DNA of 64,000 nt from Capra hircus. Lineage: Eukaryota; Chordata; Mammalia; Artiodactyla; Bovidae. A program made the translations under genes and the position numbers. Position 1 is the stretch's first letter. Every line of letters begins with the position of its first letter. Under the pieces are notes generated by a model, which did no database searches, was not told the origin of the DNA, and worked only from the letters and a program-made list of their open reading frames with translations. The stretch covers positions 79,005,713 to 79,069,712 of the forward strand of contig NC_030816.1 in NCBI RefSeq assembly GCF_001704415.2, in the 5' to 3' direction. This document shows positions 12,841 through 23,370 of the stretch, one piece after another.

Positions 12841-12938
12841 AAGGATTGTGAACTGTGAGCTGTGGTATACAGTTGTTACCATAAGATAGTGTCTTGTGTA
12901 TATAGCAGGGGTGAAATAATGTTTTGTAAAAAGACAAG

Positions 12939-12998
12939 TCTCCACCTGAAACTTACACAATGTTGTAAATCAACTATAGGTCATTAAAAAAAAAAAGT
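12939..12998 (+). repeat. L1 3' tip
   Basis: It shows CACCTGAAACTTACACAATG, TTGTAAATCAACTATAGG, then an A-run, the typical artiodactyl L1 end. Confidence 0.75.
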
Positions 12999-13740
12999 CT
13001 CATTCTCTGAAAGCCATCTGTGTAACATTTTAAATGGTGGAAGAAAAGAGAGGTACTTTTTGGTATGTTGACCAACAGGGCCATGAGTTCTAATGTCATC
13101 GTGCAGCATATCAAACATGGGAAGAAAATACTATTTCCATTATAGGAGAAGAGCCGGAAGCCGCCTGCTGAATAAGGAACAAAACGCTGATCCTTTGACT
13201 CCATGCCCTTGCATGCAGCTTCTGCCCACAGTCCATGATAGTTCCTCTCGACACCTGCTTCTTCTTGGGGTCTTGGCTGGTCCTTCTGTCTGGGGGATCA
13301 TTTCACTAACTTTGAAACAGCATTTAGGTCTCAACTTAGTTGCCATCTTGAAGGGCCATTTCTTGGCCTTCCATTTTACGTTAGACACTTGTCCCTCACA
13401 AGCTCATCATCCTGTTTCATGTCTCTGTTACCCTAGGATATTTTTCCTTGTTTAGTTACCTGTTTGTTTGACTGCTTCCTCCCATCTGAATAAAGCTCAG
13501 TGAGAGCAGAGACTTTCACTCTTCTTTATTGCTCTAGCCTCAGCATGTGGAGTAGCGGCCTGCATCCATCCAACCATCTCCCCTCACTTCTCTTCCTCTC
13601 TCCTTCCTTCCCCACTTTTTCCCTCTGTCCATATATCTGTCTATAAAATGGTTTGGCTTTATAGTTATAGGATGAACTTCTCCAATTAGAATGTGGGAAG
13701 ACCCTCACATTTCCTTTATAGTTAACCACTTAATAGCTGG
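12999..13740. other. Unassigned noncoding DNA
   Basis: A 120-codon + frame (13093-13455) and its antisense shadow lack family similarity that I recognise. A CT-rich tract lies at 13570-13630. Confidence 0.45.
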
Positions 13741-13956
13741 GGCTTCCCTGGTGGCTCAGTGGTAAAGAATCAAGAATCTGCCTGAAATGCAGGAGACATG
13801 GGTTTGATCCCTGGGTTGGAAAGATTCCCTGGAGGAGGGCATAGCAACGCACTCCAGTATTGCTTGGAGAATCTCATGGACAGAGAAGCCTGGCGGGCTA
13901 CAGGTCATAGGGTCACAGAGAGCTGCACGCAACTGAAGCAACGGAGCACACACACA
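13741..13956 (+). repeat. Bov-tA SINE
   Basis: The head is GGCTTCCCTGGTGGCTCAGT. A short AAGAATC repeat at 13766-13778 interrupts the tRNA part. It ends in (CA)n. Confidence 0.92.
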
Positions 13957-14539
13957 CTTAATACTTGTTTTTTTCTCAGATGCTCCCTTTTTGTATTAAG
14001 CCCAAGATAGGGCAGAATGCTGAGAAACTGAGCTTTAGTTACAAAACTCTGATTTTTGAAAACTTGTTTCTCAACACCTATTTTGTTTTGCTTTGTTTAT
14101 CTTGCCAGGGTTCTGTGCCTGAATTACAAAGACAGCTCTTCAGCCAGTTCATTCCAGATGAATGAATGATTATGTGAAGTGTGGTCTACACTTCCTCTGG
14201 GGGTAAGTTCAAGGCCCTTGTACGTCTCAAGAGTGATAAGGTCTGGAGTGTTTATGTGCCTGTTTCCCATGTCGCTCTATTAACTGCTCTTTGTGTGCAG
14301 ACCTGAGCGGGGAAAGGTGGTGTGGATTCCTTTAGTGCCTGGTGGCCAAGGTTTTTGGAGGCAGCGGGCACCAAATCCGAGTGGCTTTTTACAAATGCCC
14401 CTTAATTTGATGTGCTGGCTGATCCTGTCTCTGTGGAAAAGCATATGTGCATCTTTGCTGGGAGTTCAGGTAGAGAAGGTGAAGTCAGGGAAGTCTGAAC
14501 TCCAAACCAACTAGGACCTCCTGCTGAAGAACAGATTGA
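13957..14539. other. Unassigned noncoding DNA
   Basis: No repeat or gene recognised. Confidence 0.45.
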
Positions 14540-14733
14540 GCGTGCTAAGTAGCCTCAGTCATGTCCGACTCTTTGCAATACTATAGGCTGTAGCCCACCA
14601 GACTCCTCTGTCCATGGGATTCTCCAGGCAAGAATACTGAGTGGGTTGCCATGCCTTCCCAACCGAGGGATCAAACCCGTGTCTGTTACCTCTCCTGCAC
14701 TGGCAGGCGGGTTCTTTACCACTAGTCTACCCT
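14540..14733 (-). repeat. Bov-tA SINE
   Basis: It starts GTGCTAAGTAGCCTCAGTC and ends GGCGGGTTCTTTACCACTAG. Confidence 0.92.
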
Positions 14734-15216
14734 GAGAGCAGACTAGAGAGTATCATTTCTCGTGGCGGTTGTAAGATCGGGACAGCTCAGGGGGCTTGGG
14801 CACTAGGAAGGCACCGAGGAGAGGGCAGGTCTCACCCCCGGTGTTGAGGCTGTTTTCGTTCTGACTGGTGCATCTTACTAGTTGATGTATTGGTTGTTGC
14901 AGGGTAAATGTTACAGCGAGAAATCTGAGCAGTTCCCAAAGCACTTTTTGGAATGATTGCAGTTGGTTCCTTGGAAAGGTGTGCAGTGTCTGCAGTTCAC
15001 GCTTGTTTTGCTAAAACACACACACAGGTAAAGCTCCCCATGCTGAAGTCTGTCTCATCTCTCCTGGGCCCCTTTGTGCCTTGTGGGTCTCAACTCAGGG
15101 TGCTGCCTCCAGAGACTGTCCCCGAGCACCCAATATGTGGTGGCCAGCCAGCCACCTTCTAAACTATTACTTTTTTATTTACTTTTATATTTATTGAAAT
15201 GTTTTTTAAATTGAAG

Positions 15217-15291
15217 GGGGCTTCCCAGGTGGCTCAGTGGTAAAGAATCCACCTGCCAAAGCAGGAGACACGGGTTCGATCTGTGGGTCAG
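15217..15291 (+). repeat. Bov-tA SINE, head only
   Basis: Only the tRNA-like part (GGCTTCCCAGGTGGCTCAGT to GGGTTCGATCTGTGGGTCAG) is present. Confidence 0.88.
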
Positions 15292-15329
15292 GATGTGTAT
15301 GAACATACTTAATCACCATCACTCCATGA

Positions 15330-15440
15330 GAAAAATGTTTTTCTTATTCCCATCTTACAGAAGAAACTGACCCAGGAAAGGTCAAAGGCAGGATTCAAAA
15401 ACTCAGGCAGTGTCACTCCCCCAAAATTTAAACTTTAGGC
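15330..15440 (-). repeat. MIR-like remnant
   Basis: ATTCCCATCTTACAGAAGAA followed by CAGGATTCAAAAACTCAGGC fits a reverse MIR core. Confidence 0.45.
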
Positions 15441-16347
15441 TTTTCAAACAGGTGTCTTTCAGTCCTGGCATTTGAACTTCGTGGAAACATAAGTGAAACA
15501 CCTCTCCGAGGCTAAGTGCATAGTCCTTCTGAATATTCTAATGTAGATGACACAAAGGCTAGTCAATACAAAGGTTACCAGCTGCTATTAAAATGTGTAC
15601 CTTTAATGTGTGCTATATTTGTAAATAAACCCAGAAATGTTAGAAAACTTCCTGCTTGCAGGGAACATAGTGTAGAATGTGATAATTCTGCAAAGGAACA
15701 TTTCACATTTTTAAAACAATAAGAAGCAAACTGAATCTTCAAAATCTGCTCCAGAGCACAAATTTCTCACCACGTGACACTGACTGTGCCTCTGGTGTCC
15801 GAGGCAACTTGGTCGTGCAGACGGAGGCCCCTCGAGACCTAGGATTTAGCCTTCCCAAGTCAGGGAGTCGGGACTGCTGCTTATGTGCAGTTGTCCTCTT
15901 TGTGGTTTATCATTTACATCCAAGGTTGAAAAGTTGGGGGGCTTCTGGCTGGTTCTGGGCTGTGGGTAAGCTCTGGTTGGCCTGCAAAATATGTCCCTGA
16001 CAGTATTTTCAGGTTATGTAAGTTAGTTGCCTACCTGTAAAAAGTGGAAAAATTTACAGGAAAGCAACATTTTCAGTGTTTCTTGAAAAGGAGTTTCGGC
16101 TGGCCCAGCCCCAGGCTTCTGCATTCCCATGGCAGTGCTGAGCTGGCCTTTCGGGGTGGCTTGTCATGGGCCAGATGGCCACGGTCCCCACCGCTGTGCA
16201 CAGTCTCGAGGCACTGAGTGTCAACTGCCATTTTTCCTTGACTTAAGTAGTTTTATTTCTAGTAGAATTGGGAGAAAAGTGAAAAAAAGTTGCGATCTAC
16301 CTCTGTATCCGTAATGGAAAAATAGAAGATGTTTCTGGAGAGCTCCT
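15441..16347. other. Unassigned noncoding DNA
   Basis: No supported gene or repeat. Confidence 0.45.
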
Positions 16348-16463
16348 TTTTTTTTGGCCACGCCTTGCAACACATGGGATCTTAGTTCCCCAATCAGAGA
16401 TCGAACCCGTGCCCTCTGAGTTGGAAGTGAAGTCTTAACCATTGGATGGCCAGGGAAGTTCCT
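16348..16463 (-). repeat. CHR-1-type SINE
   Basis: It runs from TTTTTTTTTGGCCACGCCTT to GATGGCCAGGGAAGTTCCT, with AGAGATCGAACCCGTGCCC as box-B complement. Confidence 0.88.
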
Positions 16464-17796
16464 AGAGCTTCTTATTTTAAGGAAAACAGAACGCAGCATT
16501 TGTGTGTGTGTGCTGAAGGCTACTTGTACACATTTCATTTGCTGACAAATGGTTTCTGTCTCTTAAGAATGTAGCACCCAGACCTGCTTCATTCATAGGG
16601 TTCAGACAGCTCTGTTATGAGACTGATCCCTCCTCTGGACAGTAAAAATTTCCTTCTGCATTCAGACACCATTCCTTTGCTTCATTTTAGGTCCTTTCTT
16701 TCAGCAGCAAATTCTCCCTCACCTTCCTTGAGCTCGGTTCTTGGGCCTCCTGGCTCGGCGGACTGGGAACAGTCTATGCATGCGTGGGAACTCGGGAAGT
16801 AGGTTCCATCCTGCCTTCGCCACTGGAGCCCCAACGTTTCCCAGACTTCGTGGCACCAGAGAGGGCCTGTGGCCTCTTTTGCTCTGAGTGGGGTGACACA
16901 GACTGAAGCCTTTAGGACTCTCTTCCATGTGCATTTGATTTTTAGTGAAAAACATAAGCTGGTGTTGCCCATCTGTTCTGTTTTACAAGGTGGCTCTGGC
17001 TTCATCGTGAAGACGGTCTAAAAGGAGGGAGAGGGCCGGGAAGAACCGTGAACCCTGACTGCTGCTGTTTGTAGGGTGCTTGGGTAGAAGGGGGGTGTAG
17101 AATGTGTGTGTGGATAATGATGGAAGGCTGAACTTAATTAGTGGAAGTTTTAGGATGACTCATCTGAAGTCCGGGGAAGGCGTTCTCATCTATCAATTGG
17201 TGACTTACCAGTGGAATGTGCTCCCTAATAGAGCTGGGAACTTCCCATCCCTCCGTGTATTTAGGGAGAAGGGAGGGGTCCATCTATCAGGATACTGGAG
17301 ATGGTTCTCAAATTGGATGAGGGACCAGGCTTGATAAATGGATGACCCACAGGGTCTCTTCAAAAACTCAGATTCAATTATTCTGAGTTAAACTGATTAG
17401 GAACCTTTCAGCTAAAACAGTTTCACTTTAGTCCACAAAAAGAAAATATTGTAAGTGGAGTGAGAGACAGAATTTAACACTTCTTAATTACATTGAGTTC
17501 TGGGCAGATTACTTGTATTTTCTTAACTTCCAACATAACCCTTCAAAAATGTTGCAAACAGATGTGTCTAGTGGTTAGTATTTATAAGACAGGATTTTAC
17601 AAGCATAGTTCCTATTAGTAAATGATTTTTTCCTACTAAAATTTTTTATTTTAATAATACCTTATCTGAAACTCATTTTGTAGTTTTATTTCCATTGGTA
17701 GCATGATTTTTAATACACATTTTGTCATTTATATAAAATATTACCTGTTACTTGGTATAAAGTGTTCTCTATTTAGTTTCAAAATTTAGAATTTGG
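16464..17796. other. Unassigned noncoding DNA
   Basis: No recognised gene or repeat. Minus-strand frames of 78 and 107 codons overlap at 16682-17005 without domain similarity. Confidence 0.45.
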
Positions 17797-17926
17797 GGGA
17801 ATTCCCTGGCAGTCCAATGGTTAGGACTCTATGCTGTCACTGCCGAGGGTCTGGGTTCAATTCCTGGTTAGAGAACTAAGGTCCAGCAAGCTGAGCACTG
17901 CAACCAAAAGAGAAAAAAAAAAAGAT
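17797..17926 (+). repeat. CHR-1-type SINE
   Basis: The head is GGGGGAATTCCCTGGCAGTC with box B GGGTTCAATTCCTGG and an A-rich tail. Confidence 0.9.
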
Positions 17927-18289
17927 TTAACTCCCCAAATTTAGAATTTTATACATTGTCAATAATTGTTAAACGTCAAAGTGTATTTAATTTGGATATG
18001 GGGACTTAGAGAAAAAAGGTTCTTTAAAGGAAAGCTTTTTTAAAGAATTTGCTCTAAATCTTAATTTTTATGTCACTTAATATTTGCTCGTTCTTAAAGT
18101 AATTAACTGCTCATTGGTTAAATTTTTAGGGCTTAATTTTTATGAAATGTAAGGTACTACTTGGACTTCATAAATATTTACACTGTAAAATCTTTCATTT
18201 TCATGATAACTATCTCCATTAATTTTTTTTTTGCACATTTGATGCCTTCAAAACACTTAGAAAAAGATTGTATTATGAAATTTAGATGT

Positions 18290-18569
18290 GCTGTGGTTTG
18301 AAAGCAACCACATACCATGTTAATATTGCATCGTGAATTATCTTAACATTGACTGTAGATTTTGTAGGCACCTCCAGTTTGCTTTTGAAAAACTTGAAAG
18401 TCATTTTTGCTCTCTATTTTGTCCTCATTTGGTAAATACTAAGTTTTTCATTGATTTACAGGAACACTGTTTTCTTCTTAATCCACATTTGTGAAGTTGT
18501 GGTTTTAAAGCAACACTTTACCATGCTAGCACTGCATTTTGAATTGTCTTAGAGTTGACTGTTGATTTG
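18290..18569 (+). repeat. Diverged local duplication (two about 75-bp copies, 206 bp apart)
   Basis: Copy A (18290-18364) and copy B (18496-18569) share, with mismatches, GTGGTTTGAAAGCAACCAC, a CATACCATGTTA block, GAATTATCTTAACATTGACT and TAGATTT. The region 17927-18782 is otherwise AT-rich and without a gene. Confidence 0.75.
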
Positions 18570-18782
18570 AAAGGTGCATGGCTGTGGGCTGTTCACGCAT
18601 CTCTGTGAGGCTAAGGCAGCCTGGAATGTGCAATGCTTCAGGAGAACAGCTGGACGATTTCAAGTAGGCTCCCTCTGGGAGATGTGCTTGGTGGGCATTG
18701 ATAATGTGTGAATGGCTTATTTTAAATGGGTTTTAGAGTCTTCTGACACAAATACATAGACTGCACTGGATGCTGTTTTTTA

Positions 18783-18936
18783 AAAAAAGTTTTTATTTTT
18801 ATTTTGTCTGTTTGTTTATTTACTGGCTGTACTGTACAGCTTGCAGGATCTTAGTTCCCTGACCTGGGCTTGAACCCTGGGCCCTCAGCAGTGAAAGCGT
18901 GGAGTCCTAACCACTGGACTGCTGGGGAATTTCCAA
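18783..18936 (-). repeat. CHR-1-type SINE
   Basis: It is preceded by a T-rich tail and ends GACTGCTGGGGAATTTCC, with GGGCTTGAACCCTGGGCCC as box-B complement. Confidence 0.9.
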
Positions 18937-18999
18937 ATGCTCTTTTCTTTGCGTGTTCACCACCACTGCCATCATCAACATCACTCCACTCACTCACTC

Positions 19000-19260
19000 A
19001 TTCATTCACTGACTCAATGGATATTTATTGATTATTGGGTATTCACCATGTGCCAGGTACTTTTTAAAGTGCTAGACATAACAGTAGACACTTAACAAGA
19101 TCTCTGCTCTGCATTCTTGGGACGGTCTTGTGTTACACAATCTGCATGTGTAATTTCACTTAATCCTGACGACAGCCCTGTGAGGTAGGTAGTATTATCT
19201 CCCTTTCACAGATTGAGAAGCTGAAAACTGATGAGTCAAGTCACACCACAGGGTCTAAGG
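19000..19260. repeat. L2/MIR-type ancient repeat
   Basis: GGATATTTATTGATTATTGG, ACCATGTGCCAGGTACTTTT and CCCTGTGAGGTAGGTAGTAT are typical phrases of old mammalian interspersed repeats. Confidence 0.55.
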
Positions 19261-19793
19261 TCAAGGAAGAGGGACCCTAATGTCTGGGGCCTGAGCTGTT
19301 TCGCTGGCCCCTGGGAGCAGTGACTAGGTGGCAAAGGAATTCCATGTGTCATTTGTGTGGGTTTCCAGTGTCACACGTGGGAGGTAAAACTTTCAAACTG
19401 TGGGAGTTTGGATATGAAGGCCAGCCACGAGTCTCTGGGCTAATTCAGTTGCATTTGGTTTTAGAAACAGACTTGTTAAGATTTTTGCCTTTGGATGAAA
19501 TGGGGAGGAAGGCCACCTCAGGTAATATTTGTTTGGAGTTTAGGGTTTTCACATGAATATTTTGCATGTTTCCTTTTCTTCTGGTGTGGCTTTCATCTAG
19601 GACATTTTTGCAAAGGCATCGCTCAATCCCGTATCTTTTCAGCCCGTGTTATTTGAAATCCTGCTTTTCCATCACGATGCGGCAGCAGACTAAAAGCTTC
19701 TTTAGCACGTTATGTATTGTGGAGCTTTTCCTCATCTGTGTTATTTCCTCAAAGGAGGATGTTTATATTTGTGAGAGATTATTCTGTCTTTTT

Positions 19794-20065
19794 GGAGAAG
19801 GCAATGGCATCCCACTCCAGTACTATTTCCTGGAAAATCCCATGGACAGAGGAGCCTGGTGGGCTGCAGTCCATGCAGTCGCTGAGGGTCGGACACAACT
19901 GAGCGACTTTACTTTCACTTTTCACTTTCATGCATTAGAGAAGGAAATGGTGACCCACTCCAGTGTTCTAGCCTGGAGAATCCCAGGGACGGGGGAGCCT
20001 GGTGGGCTGCCGTCTATGGGGTTGCACAGAGTCGGACACGACTGAAGCAACTTAGCAGCAGGAGC
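19794..20065 (+). repeat. Bov-A2 SINE
   Basis: Two monomers are joined at TTTCATGCATTAGAGAAGG. Near-identical direct repeats ATTCTGTCTTTT (19781) and ATTCTATCTTTT (20066) flank it, a target-site duplication with one mismatch. Confidence 0.92.
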
Positions 20066-20159
20066 ATTCTATCTTTTGGGATCCTGTTTGGGTAAAAGTA
20101 ATTTATGTTTTTAGTCTTTATTATTACTACTATACGTGTGTGTGTGTGTATACACGTGT

Positions 20160-20331
20160 GTGCATAGTCATGTCTGACTCTTTGGGACACTAAGGACTGT
20201 AGCCCACCAGGCTCCTCTGTCCATCGAACTTTCCAGTCAAGAATACTGGAGTGGGTTGCCACAAGCCCGCATCTCTTAAGGCTCCTGCATTGGCAGGCAG
20301 ATTCTTTATCAATTGCACCTCCTGGGAAGGC
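20160..20331 (-). repeat. Bov-tA SINE between TG microsatellites
   Basis: It runs TGTGCATAGTCATGTCTGAC to TGCACCTCCTGGGAAGG. (TG)n runs lie just left (about 20137-20160) and right (20332-20357), followed by a T-run. Confidence 0.88.
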
Positions 20332-20564
20332 AGTGTGTGTGTGTGTGTGTGTGTGTATGTTTTTTTTTTTTTTTAACCAGATGAAGCCCTTAGAATTGAC
20401 TATAGATTATTAATACAAAATGATGCTTGATAGAATATTCTTTCTGTATCATTGTGTGTTTGATGTCAGAAGTGAAGAATATGGTAGGAATTGAGTGTCT
20501 TGATTTTTAAGCGGAGAGGTTATTTCTGAGTTCATATTCCTTTTTTTTTTGTTCCTGACTTTCT

Positions 20565-20740
20565 TTTTTTGTTATTATTATTATTTTAATTTATTGGGAG
20601 TGTAGATACAATGTAGTGTTAACTGCTGTCACAGAACAAAGTGAATCAGTCATGTGTATTCATGTATCCCCTCTCTCCTGGATTGCCCCTGTCCCAATAG
20701 ACTCCTTTTAAAATTGTATTCTTAATGTCAGTTTTTCTGT
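20565..20740 (-). repeat. L1 3' UTR fragment (antisense)
   Basis: TTAATTTATTGGGAGTGTAG, then AACAAAGTGAATCAGTCATG and ATGTATCCCCTCTCTCCTGG fit the reverse complement of artiodactyl L1 ends. Confidence 0.7.
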
Positions 20741-20834
20741 AACTGCTTTAGATTAACTACTTATATCTTTTTATATTTTTATTCTAGATAGACATTATTA
20801 TCCACCCCATTTTATGGTGAGGGTAATGGGATTT

Positions 20835-21026
20835 CAGTTCAGTTCAGTCACTGAGGAGTGTCCGACTCTTTGTGACCCCATGAACCGCAGCACGCCAGAC
20901 CATCACCAACTCCCGGAGTCCACCCAAACTCAGGTCCATTGAGTCAGTGATGCCATCCAACCATCTCATCCTCTGTTGTCCCCTTCTTCTCCTGCCTTCG
21001 ATCTTTCCTAGCATCAGGGTCTTTAG
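20835..21026 (-). repeat. BovB LINE 3' end
   Basis: It starts TTCAGTTCAGTTCAGTCACTG and continues to ATCTTTCCTAGCATCAGGGT. It is inverted relative to the BovB copy starting 264 bp downstream. Confidence 0.93.
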
Positions 21027-21289
21027 AAGGCTTCTAAGTCACTAGGAGATGAATTTCTAACTCATGTCCCCTGTGAAATCTGAGATATTTCCACTACATT
21101 TTATGTTTATTAAACATTTCTTATTAACTGAAAGTTTATTCCCTTTTACCAATCTCTCCTATTTCTCCTTCCTCCATCCTGGCAACCATTTTTCTACTTT
21201 GTGAGTGTATTTGTGTCACTTCCTTCTAACCTTTTATTAAGAATATCTGTGAAAATACAGAAAAGTTCAAAGAATTATATAGTGAATAG

Positions 21290-21770
21290 TAGACCTAGAC
21301 AGCATATTAAAAAGCAGAAACATAGAGACATTACTTTGCCGACAAAGGTCCATCTAGTCAATTTTCCAGTAGTTATGTATGGATGTGAGAGTTGCACCAT
21401 AAAGAAAGCTGAGCACTGAAAAATTGATGCTTTTGAGCTGTGGTGTTAGAGAAGACTCTTGAGAGTCCCGTGGACTGCAAGGAGATCCAACCAGTCCATC
21501 CTAAAGGAGATCAGTCCTGAACATTCATTGGAATATTCATTCTCCTCATGCGGAGAGCTGACTCACTGGAAAAGATCCTGATGCTGGGAAGGATTGAAGG
21601 CAGGAGGAGAAGGGGACAACAGAGGATGAGATGGTTGGATGGTATCACCAATTCGATGGATGTGAGCTTGAGCAAGCTCTGGGAGTTGGCAATGAACAGG
21701 GAGGCCTGGCGTGCTATAGTCCATGGGATCGCAAAAAGTCGGACACGACTGAGCGACTGAACTGAATAGA
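21290..21770 (+). repeat. BovB LINE 3' fragment
   Basis: It runs from GACCTAGACAGCATATTAAA through AACCAGTCCATCCTAAAGG to GACTGAGCGACTGAACTGAA. A remnant frame reads SLEKILMLGRIEGRRRRGQQ, the usual BovB 3' reading frame. An internal deletion near 21530 removes the usual joint. Confidence 0.94.
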
Positions 21771-23186
21771 CCCATAACTTGAATTCTACTCTGTAATGGT
21801 TAAAATTTTGCTATATTTGCTTTTACGTGTGTCATTTTGCGTTGTGTGTTTGAGGACAGAATATTTCTTTAGTAATTTACATAATGCTCAGATCTTTGCC
21901 AAGGAATTCAGTTTTAATGACTATTAATGCATATATCCTGTTATATTATAATAGTATGTCAGAATGAAGCATTAGAAAGATAAAGTTTAGGTTTTATGAT
22001 GTGGAAATAATGCTGGGTCTTGTAATTTCAGGATGAAGTACTAAACTGAGAGTATTTTGCTGTAGTTGGATGAAGTCTAAAGAACTTGAAAAATCTAACA
22101 TAGTTTGAAACCCCAAGTGACTCTATAAATTCATAGAACTAAAGTTACTTGGGTGACCTCAGTGATAAAAAATGGAATCAGACAATGCAAACCCATTGGA
22201 AGTGTCTGAGGAATGTTGGAGATAAGTCAGTCTTTTGGACAGTTCTGACTTAGAGTGATCTATGTGTATACGGTATATCAGAAGGTCAGAACTGTCTTAA
22301 GAATAATAGGGATACAAAAATACTTCCTTGCAATTAATTGTTCTTCTGATATGTTTTCCACCCTCAGAAACATATTCGTTCTGATATAATTTCCTTTCTC
22401 TCCTTTGTATCAAGGAGTAGCTGTTCTGTCTCAGGCTTGTTTGGAAGAAGCATGCTTGTTTTCTGTTGGCTGATACTTTATTTTTTGGGTAACAGAAATG
22501 ATGGCACTGGATCTAAAGGAATAGGAGCTCAGTGACTTAGACTGCATCCTCTCTTCTTTTGTATTTACCTAGACTTTTTTTTTTTTAAAACAGACACAGG
22601 TCAAATGAACATTTTGGGAATTCCCATGTTTTCTGTTATATGACTTGGCTTCCGTGGCAACCTTCTGACTTCAGTCCCAGGGCTTGTGGTTACTTGGGTG
22701 GCAGGTCTTGGCTCTGCAGTGGTGTGGCCTTAAGCAAGTCACTTGAAGCCTCGTTTCTGATGAGGGGCTTGGAGACGGGAATTTTTTATTCTTCTTTCTC
22801 CACCGGCACTAAAAATTCCTCGGTTCTGTGTTCACTAATACAGATTTTTGTGGAGGATAGATGGCTTTTTATTACTACTGGGCTAATGATGTTTTGTGAT
22901 GGCTCTTATGTGTCAACTAAGGTTAGAAAGTGTATCTTCAAACGTAGATGAACTACTTGGAAACTGTGTGGAAACAAAATTCAGTTTGCGTGTGTGTGAG
23001 TGTGTACCTGAGTGTGTTGATGTATTTATGTGTACATAAATGCTCATTTTTTAATGCAGGATAAGGAATTAAAAGCTTGTGTGTCTAAAGCAGCATCTTG
23101 TCTTTAGTATCACTTAAAAATCTTGTCTGTTGCATGTATGGATCCACTCATTTTTTTTATACAGGTCTTTAAAAAAATTTTTTTGC
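21771..23186. other. Unassigned AT-rich noncoding DNA
   Basis: There is a possible MIR trace at 22705-22760 (GGCCTTAAGCAAGTCACTTG). A short TG-rich tract lies at 22990-23032. No gene. Confidence 0.45.
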
Positions 23187-23370
23187 TTTTTAAAAAATAT
23201 TTATTTGGCTGTACTGGGTCTTAGTTGTGGCACGCGGGGTATTTAATCTTTAGTTGTGACATGTACGATCTTATATGCAACTTGTAGGATCTGGTTCCCC
23301 AATCGGATTGAACTGGGGCCCCCTATTTGGGATGGTAGAGTCTTAGCCACTGGGTCACCGGTGAAGTCCT
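23187..23370 (-). repeat. CHR-type SINE, diverged
   Basis: It shows ATTTATTTGGCTGTACTGGG at the left, then GGTTCCCCAATCGGATTGAA and GGGTCACCGGTGAAGTCC at the right. Confidence 0.82.
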
